The notes under the pieces were generated by a model. It had not been told where the DNA came from, made no database searches, and saw only the letters and a program-made list of their open reading frames with translations. The translations under genes were made by a program, and so were the position numbers. Shown piece by piece: positions 23,079 through 29,202 of a DNA stretch of 29,202 nt; the first letter of the stretch is position 1; each line of letters starts with the position of its first letter. This DNA is from JABCPE02 sp963517805 (GTDB taxonomy: Bacteria; Bacteroidota; Bacteroidia; Flavobacteriales; Weeksellaceae), in contig CAUQHD010000002.1 of the NCBI GenBank assembly GCA_963517805.1, positions 1-29,202 of the forward strand, in the 5' to 3' direction.

Positions 23079-23504
23079 TCATTCTTCTCTATTGCTTTTA
23101 TCTAAATATTTTAATACAAAAAATATAACAGAGCCCAATGATATAAGCAAAAATGGAATAGAAGACATTACATATTGATTGACATCTATCGTAAAATTTA
23201 ATAAATATAAATTCTTTGCCCATAAAAATAAGACTAATATAAATGAAATTATCTTCATAAAAATTTTTTGGCTAAAGTTCACAAAATAAATAAGCAGAAT
23301 AAACACAGAAAAAATTTCAATTATCAACACATTAAAATCTAGTGGATAATCATAAAAATTAATACTAAAACCATTTTCAAGATTGTATAGAATAACCCTG
23401 ATAATAAATTCAAAAATACTATGAGAAGGAGAATTATTATAACTTATCCCAATCATCAAAAAAGAAACAATAACAACGCTTGAATGCAAAATATTTTCAA
23501 CCAT
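23079..23504 (-). CDS. Polytopic membrane protein, unrecognised
   Basis: The 141-residue protein consists of about four or five hydrophobic segments, among them SVVIVSFLMIGIS (residues 9-21), FNVLIIEIFSVFILLIYFV (about 53-71), IISFILVLFLWAKNLYLL (about 85-102) and FLLISLGSVIFFVLKYL near the C-terminus. I see no motif. It is the last gene of a minus-strand run of small envelope-type proteins and is as AT-rich as they are. Confidence 0.55.
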   Translation of the reverse strand: MVENILHSSVVIVSFLMIGISYNNSPSHSIFEFIIRVILYNLENGFSINFYDYPLDFNVLIIEIFSVFILLIYFVNFSQKIFMKIISFILVLFLWAKNLYLLNFTIDVNQYVMSSIPFLLISLGSVIFFVLKYLDKSNREE

Positions 23505-23556
23505 TTTTTCTTAATTATAATCTAAAAAAACATCTATAAAACACTGACTATCACCT

Positions 23557-24030
23557 CTATTTAAAATCTTTATATATTTCATTTTCTATCTTTCCATTTT
23601 TTAAAATATAGAAATAGTCGTATGTTTCATCAACATCTTCATCAATTTCATCAACATCTTTTTCTATACTTTTAGGATAAGACTTGTATTCTTTATTGTA
23701 TTTGATTTTTATTATATCCTTTATTTGGTCTATTTTTTTAGGAAAAGCGTAGAAAAAAATTTTAAACCCATCCATTTCCGTTTCTCCTATACAATGCTCA
23801 TCAAAATCATCCAATTTTTCAAAAGAATACAGCTCTACTTTTATGCGATTCTTTTCCTGAACAAAAGCCACAGACAGAGTATCATTTTTACTTACGCCTA
23901 TTTTAGCTCCTTCCCGCTCATAAAACGCTCTAATAATAGATTTAAATTCTTCCTTTTTTATCTCTATATTATTAGGATTTTTTTCACAACTCATCAGTAA
24001 TAGAACAAATACTATAATTATTTTTTTCAT
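23557..24030 (-). CDS. Putative lipoprotein
   Basis: ATG 24030 is chosen because it starts a clear lipoprotein signal: MKKIIIVFVLLLMSC, with the lipobox cysteine at residue 15. The longer frame to 24114 adds a poor N-terminus. The mature part of about 143 residues is acidic (DVDEIDEDVDETYDYF) and has no motif I recognise. It should be anchored to the cell envelope after lipid modification. It follows the 35-residue membrane peptide gene by about 40 bp in the same direction. Confidence 0.65.
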   Translation of the reverse strand: MKKIIIVFVLLLMSCEKNPNNIEIKKEEFKSIIRAFYEREGAKIGVSKNDTLSVAFVQEKNRIKVELYSFEKLDDFDEHCIGETEMDGFKIFFYAFPKKIDQIKDIIKIKYNKEYKSYPKSIEKDVDEIDEDVDETYDYFYILKNGKIENEIYKDFK

Positions 24031-24073
24031 ATTATTTCTTTTTAATTTTTGGTTTTTATTATAATTTAAGAAC

Positions 24074-24181
24074 TTACCGCTTGCCTTGTTCTTTCTGGTA
24101 TTTATAGATAACATAAATCATATATATGAATATTGATGAAAATAACAATACAACGGCTATGTTTTTAATATCATGCAACAT
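24074..24181 (-). CDS. 35-residue single-pass membrane peptide
   Basis: The ORF encodes 35 residues with one hydrophobic helix (NIAVVLLFSSIFIYMIYVIY) and a basic tail (KYQKEQGKR), a typical small inner-membrane peptide with the tail in the cytoplasm. It lies 24 bp after the stop of the gene at 24206-24415 and before the lipoprotein gene, so it probably belongs to their operon. Its function is unknown. Confidence 0.45.
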   Translation of the reverse strand: MLHDIKNIAVVLLFSSIFIYMIYVIYKYQKEQGKR

Positions 24182-24205
24182 GATTAGTATGTACAAAATC
24201 TCTGC

Positions 24206-24415
24206 CTATAATAATAATGTCATTCCTAATAATACGATCTTCAATATTATTTTATCCAATGCAATAAAAATTACAGACACAAAATTAAATAAGACCACCC
24301 CAAAATATTTTTGTGTTTCTGTATCTTTTAAATCAATATTATGTCCTGATGCTCCATATATGACTATTAGAAAAGCATTTAATAATAGTATTAGCAATAT
24401 TAGTTTTGTTTTCAT
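24206..24415 (-). CDS. Small two-helix membrane protein
   Basis: The 69-residue protein has two hydrophobic segments: residues 3-21 (possible signal anchor, KLILLILLLNAFLIVIYGA) and about 40-69 (GVVLFNFVSVIFIALDKIIL onwards). There is no known motif. It opens the minus-strand run of envelope-type genes. A weak promoter-like TAAATTCG lies at 24431-24438 on the minus strand. Confidence 0.5.
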   Translation of the reverse strand: MKTKLILLILLLNAFLIVIYGASGHNIDLKDTETQKYFGVVLFNFVSVIFIALDKIILKIVLLGMTLLL

Positions 24416-24502
24416 TTTTTATAATTTAATCGAATTTATGTAGTAAATAAATTGGTACTAATAAAACAACCTTTCCGCTCCTAAAAAACACAAATTTATA
24501 TT

Positions 24503-24510
24503 TATCTTTG
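24503..24510 (+). promoter_or_regulatory. Promoter -7 element of pdxJ
   Basis: TATCTTTG followed by C is an exact TAnnTTTG match, ending 15 bp before the chosen ATG at 24526. It shows that the start codon further upstream (24508) cannot be used. Confidence 0.7.
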
Positions 24511-24525
24511 CAGGAAACAAAGAAC

Positions 24526-25248
24526 ATGACAAAATTAAGTGTAAATATCAATAAAATAGCGACCCTCCGAAATTCCAGAGGAGGGCTGCTTCCCAGCGTA
24601 ACGGAAGCCGCAGTGAAAATTCAGGAGTTTGGTGCAGATGGCATCACCATCCACCCAAGACCAGACCAGCGCCACATCACAAGACAAGATGTCTATGACC
24701 TAAAACCGCTGGTGCACACGGAATTTAATATCGAAGGCAATCCACACCGACCATTCATAGATATGGTTTTGGAAATCAAACCTACGCAGGTGACTTTGGT
24801 TCCTGATGCGGATAATGCCATCACTTCCAATGCTGGCTGGGATACCAAAACTCATCTGTATTTCCTGACAGACATTATATCGGAGTTTAAACGAGCTGGG
24901 ATTAGGACTTCTATTTTCCTTGACCCTAAACCAGAGCTTTGTGATTATGCCGCTAAAACGGGAGCTGATCGCATAGAACTATACACAGAGGCCTATGCTT
25001 CAGGATATAAAGCCAATAAAGAGGCTGCTATCAAGCCTTATTTAGAAACGGCTGTTCGCGCAAGTGAGCTGGGACTGGGCATCAATGCTGGGCATGATTT
25101 AAGCCTTGAAAATCTACGATATTTTGCAGAAACTATCCCAAATCTTTTGGAGGTGTCCATAGGGCATGCACTCATCAGCGAGGCTCTCTACATGGGCATG
25201 GAAAACACGGTTCAGGCTTACCAAAAAAGATTAGAAATCGACAAATAA
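24526..25248 (+). CDS. pdxJ: Pyridoxine 5'-phosphate synthase
   Basis: PdxJ condenses 1-deoxy-D-xylulose 5-phosphate with 3-amino-2-oxopropyl phosphate to give pyridoxine 5'-phosphate, the ring-closing step of the DXP-dependent vitamin B6 pathway in the cytoplasm. The 240-residue TIM barrel shows the family signatures LSVNINKIATLRNSRGG at the N-terminus, GITIHPRPDQRHI (about residues 40-52), EFNIEGNP, QVTLVPD, RIELYTEAYA, LGINAGHDL and EVSIGHALI near the end. The start at 24526 follows the promoter by 15 bp. Length is normal for the family. A DUF721 gene follows after 11 bp. Confidence 0.95.
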   Translation: MTKLSVNINKIATLRNSRGGLLPSVTEAAVKIQEFGADGITIHPRPDQRHITRQDVYDLKPLVHTEFNIEGNPHRPFIDMVLEIKPTQVTLVPDADNAITSNAGWDTKTHLYFLTDIISEFKRAGIRTSIFLDPKPELCDYAAKTGADRIELYTEAYASGYKANKEAAIKPYLETAVRASELGLGINAGHDLSLENLRYFAETIPNLLEVSIGHALISEALYMGMENTVQAYQKRLEIDK

Positions 25249-25259
25249 TTTTTTCTTAC

Positions 25260-25547
25260 ATGAGAAAGAAAAGAGAATTTCACTCTTCAGAATTGGTAAA
25301 AAGTTTAGCCAAAATCTATGGTTTTGATGAGATTTTGGTTTCATTTAAAATAAAAGACTTTCTCCGAGAATACTTGGACGAAAGTCTTTTTAACGAAATA
25401 GAACAAGTTCGGCTAAACAAAGGCGTTCTTACTCTAAAAATAAAATCTCCTTTACTAAAAAACGATTTTCAGATGCGAAAATCGTTCTATGTCAATAAAA
25501 TTTCTTCTGAACTGGGAATAGAAATCACCCAAATCATCATTCTATAA
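25260..25547 (+). CDS. DUF721 / DciA-like protein
   Basis: The 95-residue protein matches the short DUF721 type of Flavobacteriia: SSELVKSLAKIYGF, FLREYLDESLFNEIEQVRLN, GVLTLKIKSPLLKNDFQMRK and a final EITQIIIL strand. DUF721 includes DciA, the replicative helicase loader in many bacteria without DnaC, so a role in DnaB loading is likely by family. It starts 11 bp after pdxJ, and its stop codon abuts the stop of convergent mtgA with no spacer. Confidence 0.75.
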   Translation: MRKKREFHSSELVKSLAKIYGFDEILVSFKIKDFLREYLDESLFNEIEQVRLNKGVLTLKIKSPLLKNDFQMRKSFYVNKISSELGIEITQIIIL

Positions 25548-26195
25548 CTACTCTTGTAGGCGGATATGGTTCATCTGCTTCATTATCCAGCTGTGCTTTC
25601 TTTTCAGCGCTGGCGTCGGATTTTTTGGGTCGTATTTTTTTGGATTTGGGAGAACCGCCGCTATCCACGCTGCCTCGCTTTTGGTAAGATTTTTAGCCGA
25701 TTTCTTAAAATAATACCGCGAAGCCGCCTCCACACCGAAAACCCCCTGCCCCATTTCTATCGAGTTGAGATATCTCTCCATGATGATTTTCTTATTCCAA
25801 ACCTTTTCAATCACAAAAGTAAAAACCACTTCCAAGCCCTTTCTCAGCCAGCTTCTATTATTCCAAAGAAAAATATTTTTGGCCGTCTGCTGGGAAATCG
25901 TGCTTCCGCCTTGTATTCGTTTTCCTTTTTCATTATTCTCCATGGCTCTCTCAATAGCTTTAAAATCAAAACCATCATGTTTATAATAGTTTTGGTCTTC
26001 TGATGCTATGACCGCTATTTTCACATAATCCCCCATTTCATCATAGGAAACATACTCGCGGTCTAATTTCTGATATTGAAACAAACCGCCGAGCTGCGTC
26101 CATGTGATAATGGGATTAAAAAACCTGCCCCAAACCACGGCTAAAAGGTAAAATATTAAAATAAAATAAATTATTTTCTTCAAATATTTCAGCAT
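25548..26195 (-). CDS. mtgA: Monofunctional peptidoglycan glycosyltransferase
   Basis: MtgA polymerises lipid II into glycan strands at the outer face of the inner membrane. The 215-residue protein has one N-terminal membrane anchor (ILIFYLLAVVWGRFF) and the GT51 motifs: AVIASEDQNYYKHDGFD-like motif 1 with the catalytic glutamate in SEDQ, QGGSTISQQTAKN motif 2, KKIIMERYLNSIEMGQGVFG motif 3 and AAWIAAVLPNP motif 4. The start ATG (26193-26195) overlaps the TGA of the ATPase gene, so the two are translationally coupled. Length is normal and all key residues are seen. Confidence 0.93.
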   Translation of the reverse strand: MLKYLKKIIYFILIFYLLAVVWGRFFNPIITWTQLGGLFQYQKLDREYVSYDEMGDYVKIAVIASEDQNYYKHDGFDFKAIERAMENNEKGKRIQGGSTISQQTAKNIFLWNNRSWLRKGLEVVFTFVIEKVWNKKIIMERYLNSIEMGQGVFGVEAASRYYFKKSAKNLTKSEAAWIAAVLPNPKKYDPKNPTPALKRKHSWIMKQMNHIRLQE

Positions 26196-27337
26196 CAAAA
26201 ACCTATTTTTTTATTTTCTTTTGTAGTGTCTTTTAGGGATTTTTCATCCATATTCGTAAGTTCCGCCAGAGAACGCGGTTCATCTACTGTAATGTCCTTG
26301 CCTATTGATTTCAGGTAAGCATTACATTTTTCTACAGTCAGTTCTCGGAATTTATACTCCGCTATCAGCCTTCCTTTTCTCAGCAGGGCAGAATCAATTT
26401 TGGATATATCCGAATTAAATGTACAAATCAACTGACATTCAAGTACATCCGACAGCATTCCGTCTGCTATGTTCAAAATCGAAGAAACCACATCTGTATT
26501 GCTGTTGAGCGTGGTTCTCTCCGCGATGTAGTTTTCACAATCTTCCAGCACCAAAACCGAATTCTGATTATCCACCAAAACCCCAATAAAACTAGGGTCT
26601 GTGAGTGAAGAAATCATGGTAGTCGGTATGAAGATGAATTTTTTATTCGGAATCTGGCTCGTCAGCCATTTAATGTAGTTGGTCTTTCCAGAACCTGCAA
26701 TTCCGTGAAGCAGCACGATTCCTTTGTTTTCATTGGTTATCGTGTGTTTCACTCTGGTATGCACCTCCATAAAATCATCATTGTACATCAGATCCAAGTC
26801 TATTCTGTGAGGTTTTATCGTATGAGTTTTTAGGTCAAAACCTGAATTATCTTTCAGCAAAATAGATACTTTGGCTTCTTTAGAAATATATTTTTCAAAA
26901 TATTCACTGAAAAGTTTTATTAGATTTGCTTTAGTATTAGGAGCATCATTTTTATAATAAACATACTCCACACGATAGAGCCCTTCCTCAAAAACTTCTG
27001 TATCATAGTCATCAGACAAGTCTCTGGTTAATAGTATAAAAACCTCTAACTCAGGATGAAAGTAGCACTCCTCGCTCTCGTAAAGCTCATTAGTTTTTGA
27101 TGAATATTCCATCGTTTGGAAATCCTCACATTTCTGGAACTGAGAGAGTTTTTCTTTGTGTATAACCAGCTCATCATTACCGATATACAGATTTGCCATA
27201 GTATTATTTAACAAAGCTCTATAAGGCGACGAAGAGTGAGAAACATCCATCTTGTCATAAAGCTTTACTGCCGATGCTTCACCATCATACCCCATTAAAT
27301 AAAATGGTTTGTAAAATTCTGATTCTTTTATTCTCAT
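26195..27337 (-). CDS. BCS1-like AAA ATPase
   Basis: The 380-residue protein has an unassigned N-terminal half (residues 1-195) and a C-terminal AAA core: Walker A HGIAGSGKT (211-219), Walker B SVLVLEDCE (260-268), sensor 1 CTFNSD (305-310) and an arginine-finger-like LLRKGRLIAEYKF. This matches the BCS1-like/AAA group of remodelling ATPases. Substrate unknown. It is placed between an ABM-domain gene (18 bp upstream) and mtgA (overlapping), and the genes run as one operon. Length and motifs suggest an active ATPase. Confidence 0.8.
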   Translation of the reverse strand: MRIKESEFYKPFYLMGYDGEASAVKLYDKMDVSHSSSPYRALLNNTMANLYIGNDELVIHKEKLSQFQKCEDFQTMEYSSKTNELYESEECYFHPELEVFILLTRDLSDDYDTEVFEEGLYRVEYVYYKNDAPNTKANLIKLFSEYFEKYISKEAKVSILLKDNSGFDLKTHTIKPHRIDLDLMYNDDFMEVHTRVKHTITNENKGIVLLHGIAGSGKTNYIKWLTSQIPNKKFIFIPTTMISSLTDPSFIGVLVDNQNSVLVLEDCENYIAERTTLNSNTDVVSSILNIADGMLSDVLECQLICTFNSDISKIDSALLRKGRLIAEYKFRELTVEKCNAYLKSIGKDITVDEPRSLAELTNMDEKSLKDTTKENKKIGF

Positions 27338-27355
27338 TTCCTGTTAAAATTGTGC

Positions 27356-27631
27356 TTAAAAATCAAATCGCTCCACTTTCAGTTCTGCTAATTCTTTCAA
27401 TGCAGGAACAAACTCCACATAGTGAGGCGCTTTCCCATGAGCCGCCAGAGATTCCTCATTCTCCCATGTTTCACAGATAAAGAGGCTCTCTGGATTAGTC
27501 CCGCTGGCAAAGATATCATAAGCAATACAGCCGGCATCGCGCACAGAGCCTTCTACCAGTTTTTTTGTAATCTCTAATACCTTTTCGCGATTTTCCGCAC
27601 TTGTTTTTATAAAGACATTTAATCTAATCAT
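27356..27631 (-). CDS. Antibiotic-biosynthesis monooxygenase-domain protein (YgiN-like)
   Basis: The 91-residue protein is a single ABM domain: MIRLNVFIKTSAENREKVLE, GCIAYDIFASGTNPESLFIC, ETWENEESLAAHGKAPHYVE and a final AELKVERF strand. The family forms small ferredoxin-like dimers; members include quinol monooxygenases such as YgiN and heme-degrading enzymes. The substrate here cannot be told. A TATATTTG promoter lies at 27656-27663 on the minus strand, and the gene leads the operon to the ATPase and mtgA. Confidence 0.8.
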   Translation of the reverse strand: MIRLNVFIKTSAENREKVLEITKKLVEGSVRDAGCIAYDIFASGTNPESLFICETWENEESLAAHGKAPHYVEFVPALKELAELKVERFDF

Positions 27632-27655
27632 TTCTTTTAATTTAAATCATTCGGG

Positions 27656-27663
27656 CAAATATA
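27656..27663 (-). promoter_or_regulatory. Promoter -7 element of the ABM-ATPase-mtgA operon
   Basis: TATATTTG on the minus strand matches TAnnTTTG; transcription would start near 27650, about 19 nt before the ATG at 27631. Confidence 0.6.
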
Positions 27664-27711
27664 ATTAAAATATAAAGCCGTTAAAAATTTTTATTTCCTG
27701 CCAAATTGCAA

Positions 27712-27719
27712 TATTTTTG
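27712..27719 (+). promoter_or_regulatory. Promoter -7 element of the NifU-like gene
   Basis: TATTTTTG matches TAnnTTTG and is followed by C. It lies 25 bp upstream of the ATG at 27745, which is therefore preferred over the ATG at 27706. Confidence 0.6.
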
Positions 27720-27744
27720 CAGTCTTAAATTTAATTCACAAAAA

Positions 27745-28620
27745 ATGGAGATTACAATACAGCCTACCACAAACCCTAAAGTTATAAAATTCGTAGCAGA
27801 AAGCCCCCTTATAGACGGCTCTTTGGAACTGGGCAAAAATTCAGATGTTTCCCATATTCCACTGGCACAAGAGCTGTTTCAGTTTCCCTTTATCACGAGG
27901 CTTTTCATTACGGCTAATTTCATAGCAGTAGCCAAAGAAGACTTCGTGGAATGGAGCATGGTAGAGGAATCCCTAAAAGAAATTATCTCGCAAAACATCG
28001 CACAGCATCCCACCATTATCCTGCCTAAAAAGGAGGAAAACACGCTCTTCTATACAGAAAGAACGCCTAATCCTCAAGTGGTGAAATTTGTCTCCGAGAA
28101 ACAAATTATAAAAGGATTTTTGGAGGTAAAATCCCCCGAAGACAGCAGAAACATTCCGCTTACCAAGCTGTTATTCAAAGACTTTGCGGAAATTAGTGAA
28201 ATTTTCATCAATGACAATTATATTTCCATTACAAAAACAAAAAAAGCCGACTGGAACAGCATAATGCCCAGCATCCAAAAAAGCCTTGAAGAGTATTTCC
28301 AAAACCAGCAGAAAGCAGAAAAAATCAGTGGAATAGTAGAAAAATATCAGGCTCAATCCTTCAACAACCGAGGCTTCACCGAAATGGAAGAAAAGATAAA
28401 TGCCATCCTCCAAGAATATGTAGCCCCTGCGGTAGAAAACGACGGCGGAAAAATATCTCTGATAGAATATGATGAAGAAACCAAAACCGCAAAAATGCTT
28501 CTACAAGGGGCATGCAGCGGCTGTCCTTCTTCTGCCGTAACCCTGAAAAACGGCATAGAAAAGGTGCTGAAAAACTTCCTCCCAGATGTTGTAGAAAGCG
28601 TAGAAGCCATAAACGGCTAA
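27745..28620 (+). CDS. NifU-like Fe-S cluster protein with two Nfu_N domains
   Basis: The 291-residue protein has two successive Nfu N-terminal domains: residues about 1-85 (MEITIQPTTNPKVIKFVAES.., LFITANFIAVAKEDFVEW) and about 98-180 (ERTPNPQVVKFVSEKQII.., IFINDNYISITKTKKADW). A C-terminal NifU-like domain (about 200-291) carries the cluster-binding C257-x2-C260 (ACSGCPSS). Such proteins carry [4Fe-4S] clusters to target apoproteins in the cytoplasm. The promoter at 27712-27719 supports the start at 27745. The double Nfu_N layout is usual in Bacteroidota. Confidence 0.9.
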   Translation: MEITIQPTTNPKVIKFVAESPLIDGSLELGKNSDVSHIPLAQELFQFPFITRLFITANFIAVAKEDFVEWSMVEESLKEIISQNIAQHPTIILPKKEENTLFYTERTPNPQVVKFVSEKQIIKGFLEVKSPEDSRNIPLTKLLFKDFAEISEIFINDNYISITKTKKADWNSIMPSIQKSLEEYFQNQQKAEKISGIVEKYQAQSFNNRGFTEMEEKINAILQEYVAPAVENDGGKISLIEYDEETKTAKMLLQGACSGCPSSAVTLKNGIEKVLKNFLPDVVESVEAING

Positions 28621-28642
28621 ATTTACCCAAAAATCATAAATC

Positions 28643-29202
28643 ATGAACCTGCATTATATCATAAAAGAACCCAAAAACATCACCCCAGAAACTCCTCTAT
28701 TAGTGCTGCTTCACGGCTATGGAAGCAATGAGGAAGACCTCTTCAGCTTCGTGCCAGACCTGCCGGAAGAATGGCTTGTGGCAAGTTTCCGTGCTCCGCT
28801 TAGCACGCCCTACGGCGGTTTCTGCTGGTATGAAATAGATTTTTCCAACAGCGGTAAATTCACCTCCGACCTATCCCAAGCACAAAATTCCATAAAACTA
28901 ATCCTAAATGAAATCACCGCAATTCGCCAAAAATACAGCCTTGCCAATGGCAGAACACACCTCTGTGGTTTCAGTCAGGGCGGTATTCTCAGCTATGCTC
29001 TTGCCTTGGGCTATCCTCAGTTGTTCAAAAAAACCGCATGCCTGAGTGCCTATCCAGAGGAAGGACTGCTGCAAAATATCTCCACAGACAAAAACCAGCT
29101 CCACCAGATGCTTTTCTTCGTTTCTCATGGGACAGAAGATGCGGTAGTTCCCATAGAATGGGGCAGGAAAGGGCGCGAACTCCTTTATGATTTAGGCCTG
29201 TT
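28643..29202 (+). CDS. Phospholipase/carboxylesterase-family alpha/beta hydrolase (5' part)
   Basis: The reading frame starts at ATG 28643, 22 bp after the NifU-like stop, and is open to the window edge (186 residues seen). It has the oxyanion loop HGYGSNEEDL (residues 24-33), the nucleophile elbow GFSQGG with Ser111, and the acid residue in SHGTEDAVVP (Asp166); the catalytic histidine should lie beyond the edge. The family (PF02230) includes carboxylesterases, lysophospholipases and acyl-protein thioesterases. There is no signal peptide, so it is probably cytoplasmic. Confidence 0.9.
   Translation, partial: MNLHYIIKEPKNITPETPLLVLLHGYGSNEEDLFSFVPDLPEEWLVASFRAPLSTPYGGFCWYEIDFSNSGKFTSDLSQAQNSIKLILNEITAIRQKYSLANGRTHLCGFSQGGILSYALALGYPQLFKKTACLSAYPEEGLLQNISTDKNQLHQMLFFVSHGTEDAVVPIEWGRKGRELLYDLGL

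Noticed and set aside
24126..24443. Plus-strand 105-residue frame
   Set aside because: It covers the minus-strand membrane genes, which have better signal features; the composition is that of a shadow frame.

Overview
The window is AT-rich DNA from a member of the Bacteroidota, most likely Flavobacteriia/Weeksellaceae (the Chryseobacterium, Riemerella and Elizabethkingia side). The evidence is the many Bacteroidetes-type -7 promoter elements (TAnnTTTG), the weak Shine-Dalgarno signals, the integrase type, and the core genes on the right (pdxJ, a DUF721/DciA-like gene, mtgA, a double-Nfu_N NifU protein). The genus cannot be fixed from this sequence alone.

Region A (about 72-12315) looks like a complete 12.2-kb integrative defence island. 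A 23-bp direct repeat with one mismatch (72-94 and 12293-12315) brackets it, and a full-length tyrosine integrase sits just inside the right repeat. On the left it carries two tandem, sequence-related, highly structured non-coding elements (about 399-583 and 605-766). These precede a restriction-modification-like operon: a small N6-adenine methylase subunit, an Eco57I-like methylase, a protein with a HEPN-type R-x4-H motif, and a GIY-YIG nuclease-helicase fusion. On the right, on the minus strand, are a replication-initiator-like protein, an excisionase-like HTH protein, and an AbiEi/AbiEii (type IV toxin-antitoxin) operon with an unrecognised third gene.

Region B (about 12316-24420) is a mosaic of mobile-element remnants. 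It starts with a second tyrosine integrase, broken by a frameshift at an A9 run and fused at its 3' end to phage DNA. A minus-strand phage tail-gene cluster follows (13780-19207). Its first gene is frameshifted, and a very AT-rich two-gene membrane-protein cassette with its own promoter interrupts it. Next come a plus-strand MazEF-type toxin-antitoxin pair and a P63C-domain gene, then minus-strand small phage-type genes, several of them overlapping. One of these (22094-21771) has a leader with three copies of the same short sequence arranged so that alternative RNA structures, one covering the start codon, are possible. The block ends with a run of small membrane and lipoprotein genes (24415-23079). 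No terminase, portal or capsid gene is present, so the prophage is defective or only partly in the window.

Region C (about 24500-29202) is ordinary chromosome: pdxJ and a DUF721 gene on the plus strand; a minus-strand operon of an antibiotic-biosynthesis-monooxygenase-type protein, a BCS1-like AAA ATPase and the peptidoglycan glycosyltransferase MtgA; then a NifU-like Fe-S protein and the 5' part of a phospholipase/carboxylesterase-family hydrolase that runs off the right edge.

The most original signals are the tandem structured RNAs next to the methylase-HEPN-nuclease operon, the three-gene AbiE operon, the membrane-protein cassette in the tail operon, and the switch-like leader at 22082-22241.
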